The position numbers were made by a program, and so were the translations under genes. From positions 1-23,845 of IMG/VR virus record IMGVR_UViG_3300000116_000227: DNA of 23,845 nt; one strand, 5' to 3'. Shown here one piece after another: positions 20,396 to 23,845 of this stretch (position 1 is the stretch's first letter; every line of letters starts with the position of its first letter). The DNA is from a virus. The notes beneath the pieces were generated by a model. That model was not told the DNA's origin, did no database searches, and saw only the letters and a list, made by a program, of their open reading frames with translations.

Positions 20396-20855
20396 AACGA
20401 ATTACGGTGTATTTAGTGGAAGCAGTCGTGTTCGAGTACGTTTCAAGCACCCCGCTATTGCCGACAAACGTACCACTGTAAGTAGAAAGAATGCCGCTTG
20501 TATAAAGAACAGCGTATTCAGTGATTACAGTGCTTGCGCCGTTTTGAACTAGGTGAACTTCGCTGGTTTGTACCTCGTTACCACGCTTGGCCTTAATGTA
20601 GTACCGAGCGGAATCAAAAAGCCCGCTAGAAAATGTATCTAAAGGAGTTCCAGAAATAGTCGTGGTCGTGACCGGCGGTAACGCAGCCGCATTAAAGTAC
20701 GGATAGCCCGTATAACGAGCATCTAAGCCGCTGATTGTAACTAATTTATTTTTATCGTCGTCGGCTGCTTCGTAACGATCGACAACCGGCAGATAAACAT
20801 ATCCACTGGGCGAAGGGCCAATGTCCGAAAAGGCTGAGATTTTACGGTTGGCCAC
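20376..20855 (-). CDS. Virion protein with a beta module shared with the 21488 protein
   Basis: The 159-residue protein (GTG start three bases after the previous stop) has an N-terminal segment MANRKISAFSDIGPSPSGYV, typical of proteins attached to tail or neck. Residues 60-155 form a beta module: TTTTISGTPLDTF, YYIKAKRGNEVQTSEV, EYAVLYTSGILSTYSGTFVG. The same module forms the end of the 21488-22531 product (ISVERGGEVQTSDIK, QFAIVYSSGVLATFSGAVVG). Probably a tail or baseplate-associated structural protein. Confidence 0.65.
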   Translation of the reverse strand: MANRKISAFSDIGPSPSGYVYLPVVDRYEAADDDKNKLVTISGLDARYTGYPYFNAAALPPVTTTTISGTPLDTFSSGLFDSARYYIKAKRGNEVQTSEVHLVQNGASTVITEYAVLYTSGILSTYSGTFVGNSGVLETYSNTTASTKYTVIRYGDTPA

Positions 20856-20858
20856 AAG

Positions 20859-21338
20859 TTACGCGTTCTCTAAGAGTATTTTAGAGCCATCTTCGGCTAC
20901 AAGGTATTCTATCAAGGGAGATTGATCCTCAGTTAATAAAGCTGCGTTTTCGCTGACAACCAACACACCGTCTTCGACTTCAATTTTGGTTGTACCTGTG
21001 CCCAGCGCATTACCAACCTTAGTTACGTAAAAAGGATCGTAAAACTCGTTATAACCAGAAGCAACTAATCCAGCAAAATCAGTGGTTAGCGTCCCAGACG
21101 CTTCTATAGATAAATAAGCCTGTTTACCCAGCGTCATGCCGGCAGTAGAAACCGGCGCGATATCCGTCGTAATAATGCGAACCCGAGTTCCGGCTTCCGC
21201 AGGCGCGGCGGAAATTCCCACGACGCGCGAGCGGTCGGCCGAAAACGGATTCGCGAGGATGGCGTAGCCGCTGCTATTAACAGCAACGGCTCTGCCCCCG
21301 TAAATGTATTCGCCAGCAGTTAGAACGCTAAAACTCAC
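20859..21338 (-). CDS. Decoration-like virion protein, paralogue of 19573 product
   Basis: The 159-residue protein (GTG start) reads LTAGEYIYGGRAVAVNSSGY, then VVGISAAPAEAGTRVRIITT, LGKQAYLSIEASG and YVTKVGNALGTGTTKIEVED. This is the same strand order as the 19573-20085 protein and as DUF2190-type decoration proteins. The extra C terminus (LTEDQSPLIEYLVAEDGSKI) is a separate short domain of a kind seen on phage tail proteins. Structural role inferred. Confidence 0.6.
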   Translation of the reverse strand: MSFSVLTAGEYIYGGRAVAVNSSGYAILANPFSADRSRVVGISAAPAEAGTRVRIITTDIAPVSTAGMTLGKQAYLSIEASGTLTTDFAGLVASGYNEFYDPFYVTKVGNALGTGTTKIEVEDGVLVVSENAALLTEDQSPLIEYLVAEDGSKILLENA

Positions 21339-21362
21339 TGCGGCTTAGAGACTATAACAATT

Positions 21363-21488
21363 TTAGCCCTTTCCTTGGCCCCTGTAGCGCTTTTTGCCGC
21401 GTCTCTCGGGACGGGACAAAGTTCCGTGCCCGATGGACGTTGTTTTTGGCTTCGATTCGATCAGTTGAGTGTTCTTAGGTTTAGCCAT
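21363..21488 (-). CDS. Tiny 41-residue basic phage protein
   Basis: ATG 21488 shares its A with the upstream TAA (TAATG), a coupling signal. The product opens MAKPKNTQLIESK and contains a basic IGHGTLSRPERRG, ending KKRYRGQGKG. The Lys/Pro start and the KRY.GQG end match tiny proteins I recall beside tail genes in phages, where they are usually left unannotated. Probably a nucleic-acid or assembly-associated peptide. No function is known to me. Confidence 0.6.
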   Translation of the reverse strand: MAKPKNTQLIESKPKTTSIGHGTLSRPERRGKKRYRGQGKG

Positions 21489-22531
21489 TAGGGTGTAATG
21501 CGAATAGGTCGGAATGTTGTGGAATCAGCATTATTGCTGAACGCCAACAAGTTTACACTAGAACCAACGACGGCGCCGCTAAAGGTAGCCAATACACCAC
21601 TGGAATACACGATAGCAAACTGCGAAGTATAGGCATCAGTAAGAGTATTGATGCACTTAATGTCGGATGTTTGAACCTCTCCTCCTCTTTCAACACTTAT
21701 AGTGTAAGTACGTGTACCTGGGGAAGAAACAGAATAACTATTTAAAACAGTCCCCGCTGTGGTTGTAGTAATTACAGCAGGTAAAGTAATAGAAGTATTA
21801 CCTACCCACTTAGACCCATCCCAAACACGAATGACTTGTTCAGTTGAGTCAAAGTAAGCTTCGCCTTCCACGGCGGCCGAAGGTTCCGTTGAACGGAAAG
21901 CTAAATCGCGGCGCGGTCCAGACTCGTACCAACCGCTCGAAACGGCGTCATAAACGAGCAGATTGCCCAAATCGGTGTTGTACCAGAGCAAGCCGTCCCG
22001 CAGCGGAGCGTTATCGCCTGTCCCAGACGGTGGGGTTTCGGATTTATAGACAATCGGCTCAGCATTGGTCTGATACCAGCCGCCGCTGCCTAGCGCATTT
22101 TCGCCACTGGCGTATACAAACAGGCGCCCTTGGTCTTGTTTGTACCAAAGTGAGCCATTCCAGGGATCCGAGGGCACACCAGACCCAGCAAAAGGCCCGG
22201 CGACACTCGAAACAACGTAAAAATTACCAGAAACATTGACGGAGGTGCCGCCGTTACCGATAATGCCGAGACCGCTGGGTCCCACGCCGCCGCCGGTGAC
22301 TCCGCTAAGAGTGGTGTTTAAATCTTCTAGTGCGCGTACAACGCCTTCAAAGTTCCAAGGGTATCCTGCAGGGCACCTTGAGTAAGAAGTGCTTCCCATG
22401 CCGCTTGCATTCGCAATAAGTAAATCAATAACCTCAACGATGCCCTGGAAGTTATGCTGGTGTAGAGCCCGAGGCTCTACGCCATGTGTAAGGCAGGGCG
22501 GATTGTTTACTCCGTCAGGCATCAGCTGCAA
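21488..22531 (-). CDS. Tail fibre/neck-type protein with WY repeats
   Basis: The protein is about 347 residues. AGGAGG at 22537-22542 lies five bases before the second of two consecutive TTG codons, so TTG 22531 is preferred; an ATG at 22522 is the alternative. After an N-terminal domain (HQHNFQGIVEVIDLLIANAS) come three repeats: GSLWYKQDQGRLFVY, GLLWYNTDLGNLLVYD and GEAYFDSTEQVIRVWDGSKW. They fold probably as beta blades on a fibre or collar. The last ~98 residues are the module shared with the 20376-20855 product. Structural, virion-exposed. Confidence 0.72.
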   Translation of the reverse strand: MQLMPDGVNNPPCLTHGVEPRALHQHNFQGIVEVIDLLIANASGMGSTSYSRCPAGYPWNFEGVVRALEDLNTTLSGVTGGGVGPSGLGIIGNGGTSVNVSGNFYVVSSVAGPFAGSGVPSDPWNGSLWYKQDQGRLFVYASGENALGSGGWYQTNAEPIVYKSETPPSGTGDNAPLRDGLLWYNTDLGNLLVYDAVSSGWYESGPRRDLAFRSTEPSAAVEGEAYFDSTEQVIRVWDGSKWVGNTSITLPAVITTTTAGTVLNSYSVSSPGTRTYTISVERGGEVQTSDIKCINTLTDAYTSQFAIVYSSGVLATFSGAVVGSSVNLLAFSNNADSTTFRPIRITP

Positions 22532-22553
22532 CAACCCCTCCTAGTCTAATATT

Positions 22554-22937
22554 CTATCTGATCTCCGTTTGTTTAGCCCTGCGATAACGTGCGCTGACCC
22601 TTTTAACCACGTTGACGGATATATCCAACATCGCCGCAATTTTTGAACAGCTTAAACCCTGCTCAATTTGATATTCGATCTCTTTAGTACGCCAGGTATT
22701 ACGTTCGACAATATCTGCCCGGCGTTTAATAGCCAAAAGCTCAGGCTCATTTGCCTCTTTTAAAAGAATCTGATGAACACGCTGCTTAGAAATTCCGAAC
22801 TGATCAGCGATTTGCTGCAGGGATAAACCCTCCTGAATATACAATGTATATATACGTTCAAATCGTTCCATCCGAGCTTCTCGGGAAGCGTACTGGCCCC
22901 AGTACTGCTGAACGTCTTCTTTGGTTTTGATTTTCAT
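22554..22937 (-). CDS. Tandem helix-turn-helix regulator, sigma-region-4-like
   Basis: The 127-residue protein contains two HTH units. Residues 26-60 (ERIYTLYIQEGLSLQQIADQ, FGISKQRVHQIL) match the sigma-70 region 4.2 pattern, the part that reads the -35 box. Residues 84-118 (KEIEYQIEQGLSCSKIAAML, DISVNVVKRVSARYRR) are a second HTH. It has no region 2, so it is not a whole sigma factor. I infer a transcriptional regulator or anti-/co-sigma factor for the leftward late genes, since it is at their head. A small terminase subunit, also HTH-based, is an alternative. Confidence 0.7.
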   Translation of the reverse strand: MKIKTKEDVQQYWGQYASREARMERFERIYTLYIQEGLSLQQIADQFGISKQRVHQILLKEANEPELLAIKRRADIVERNTWRTKEIEYQIEQGLSCSKIAAMLDISVNVVKRVSARYRRAKQTEIR

Positions 22938-22985
22938 GTGAAACGCAGGTGCGCCCGAGAAGCGTAACTTCCCTGGCGCCTAGCG

Positions 22986-23165
22986 TCAACCCCTAGTGGA
23001 GCCAGAAGTTGGTTTCCGTAACGTTTGCTGCTCATGACGAAAACCTTCCTCAGCAAGCATCCAGGCAGGCACGTTGAGTTCTGAGCCCCGCTGACGGCAC
23101 AAACGCCAAAATTCTGTATCAGGTGACTCGAAAGGTGTATTCCGAGCAGAAGTCCTGTAATCCAT
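22986..23165 (-). CDS. 59-residue protein, first gene of the leftward block
   Basis: This frame begins at ATG 23165, about 20 nt downstream of the -10 element at 23187. It reads MDYRTSARNTPFESPDTEFW, RLCRQRGSELNVPAWMLAEE, then a basic GFRHEQQTLRKPTSG tail. Placement directly behind the strongest promoter in the window, ahead of the HTH regulator, supports coding. No family recognised. Confidence 0.5.
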   Translation of the reverse strand: MDYRTSARNTPFESPDTEFWRLCRQRGSELNVPAWMLAEEGFRHEQQTLRKPTSGSTRG

Positions 23166-23186
23166 AGTCGACCTGTAAGTACTCCA

Positions 23187-23217
23187 AGTATAGGACTACT
23201 AAATAGCGAACTGTCAA
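23187..23217 (-). promoter_or_regulatory. TTGACA/TATACT promoter for the leftward block
   Basis: On the minus strand a consensus TTGACA (23212-23217) is followed after 19 bp by TATACT (23187-23192). The long spacer makes it sub-optimal for the host polymerase alone. It lies upstream of the 59-residue gene and the tandem HTH regulator. Confidence 0.6.
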
Positions 23218-23291
23218 CCCTTTGTTAGCCAGTATTCCCACAGCGTTTCAAAAAAACACAGCTTACGTAAAAACTTTTTAGCCCTTCGTAC

Positions 23292-23465
23292 TTAACGTAA
23301 ATTGCACGCATAAGCAAATATGTACGTATTTCAATAAGTAAGTGGTACTTTATAACAATTAGGACCCTTCGTAAATTGCGTACTAATGCGACCTTAGCTG
23401 GATTTTTAAATACCCAGATTCGCCGGGTCTCGGGGGTCTCAAGTGAGTTGCGCAATTTGCGTTAA
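23292..23465. repeat. Iteron-like repeats CGYAAATTGCRC
   Basis: Three copies of the 12-bp core are present: CGTAAATTGCAC (23296-23307), CGTAAATTGCGT (23370-23381) and an inverted CGCAAATTGCGC (23450-23461). The outer two extend to a 16-bp inverted repeat, TTAACGTAAATTGCAC at 23292 against 23450-23465, with two mismatches. The first two copies are also preceded by CCCTTCGTA (23282 and 23365). Confidence 0.6.
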
Positions 23466-23676
23466 CTGCTCTTAGTAATAGAAATATTTTTCTAGTAGCC
23501 TTGGGTACGTACCCCCTACTCCGTAGCACTATGTGCGCTCAAAACACGGTTTCGCTGCGCTCAGCGCCAATCTCATGAGTCCAACTCAAGACAACCCCTA
23601 AATCCGGATATTTTCCGCGTCTCGCTAGACCAAGCGCTCTGTGCGCTACGATACTTTTGTAATCGGTGTATGCCTT

Positions 23677-23845
23677 ATGTGTAACTCCGTACTACTCCTC
23701 ATGTTCGGGCTTCTGGACGCTGAGACCGTCCCCATGCCCGACGGGCCTCCAAACAGCCTGGAGCAGCTCGATTACCTGCAGGTTGCTCACTACGACAAAA
23801 CGGTCGTCGCTAGCTGCCAATGCCGTCGTTTGCCCCCTGTAGCCC
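23677..23845 (+). CDS. Start of a rightward gene cut by the window edge
   Basis: From ATG 23677 the frame stays open to the end of the window: MCNSVLLLMFGLLDAETVPM, PDGPPNSLEQLDYLQVAHYD, KTVVASCQCRRLPPVA. Other starts are GTG 23641, giving a more hydrophobic N terminus, and ATG 23701. No Shine-Dalgarno is seen. The CQC pair could bind metal. Too little is visible to assign a family. Confidence 0.5.
   Translation, partial: MCNSVLLLMFGLLDAETVPMPDGPPNSLEQLDYLQVAHYDKTVVASCQCRRLPPVA

Larger units (their letters stand above)
23166..23676. other. Gene-free control region with palindromes
   Basis: About 510 bp with no convincing gene. It is AT-rich, with three TACGTA-type palindromes: TTACGTAA at 23263, TACGTA at 23323 and GGGTACGTACCC at 23503. 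There are two GGGTCTC copies near 23424-23440 and a small hairpin GCTG-CGCT-CAGC near 23552. It separates the leftward late block from a rightward gene, so it may be a regulatory region or a replication origin. Confidence 0.6.

Noticed and set aside
23225-23455. 76-residue leftward frame in the gene-free region
   Set aside because: Basic, hydrophobic, no ribosome site, covers the iteron repeats and shows no protein pattern; chance frame.
1-23845. CRISPR arrays, tRNA or rRNA genes
   Set aside because: No regularly spaced repeats with unique spacers, no clover-leaf with TTCGANNC, and no rRNA-like sequence seen.

Overview
The window looks like part of a double-stranded DNA phage genome, most likely a cyanophage of Synechococcus/Cyanobium-type hosts. 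The phage call rests on dense short genes, many with overlapping stop/start codons, plus a primase-helicase, SSB-like protein, RecB-type exonuclease, ThyX, a two-enzyme endolysin, a holin-like protein and a run of tail/spike genes. The cyanobacterial host is inferred. It rests on an NblA-like protein (phycobilisome degradation) and on small MTQ..HPIT..PPEL and LS.AAQAVLDA proteins that I associate with picocyanobacteria and their phages. No terminase, portal, major capsid or integrase is visible, so this is only part of a genome.

Layout. (1) 1-8153, rightward: replication and recombination. It holds an HNH-like zinc/HTH protein, a double-OB SSB-like protein, a companion protein, a degenerate methyltransferase-like protein, a PD-(D/E)XK exonuclease, a 922-residue primase-helicase and a membrane-anchored winged-helix protein, ending at a strong terminator (8176-8215). 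One leftward gene, NblA-like, sits inside this block. (2) 8238-10610, leftward: an accessory array of tiny genes built from two paralogous three-gene cassettes, flanked by an HNH remnant and a truncated gene copy. (3) 10714-15389, leftward: thyX, small genes, an HNH-like protein, the GH24 + C39 endolysin and two virion-type proteins. (4) 15487-16110, rightward: a small gene and a holin-like gene. Each has the octamer CTAAACTA about 22-23 nt before its start codon. (5) 16122-23165, leftward: a membrane/coiled-coil protein, an HNH endonuclease, a large AT-rich beta-helix tail spike, virion proteins with shared modules, and at the head of the block a tandem-HTH regulator and a small gene behind a TTGACA/TATACT promoter. 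(6) 23166-23676: an AT-rich gene-free region with iteron-like repeats and palindromes, then the start of a rightward gene cut by the window edge.

How the parts fit together (inference): the right-hand gene-free region is a control or origin-like region. The leftward block makes tail and lysis proteins, and the left block makes the replication proteins. ThyX and the NblA-like protein would turn host nucleotide and pigment resources to phage use. Lysis would use the holin-like protein (15922), the endolysin (13001) and perhaps the single-TM proteins at 16122 and 20150. GTG or TTG starts and leaders without a Shine-Dalgarno sequence are common, so several start sites are uncertain.
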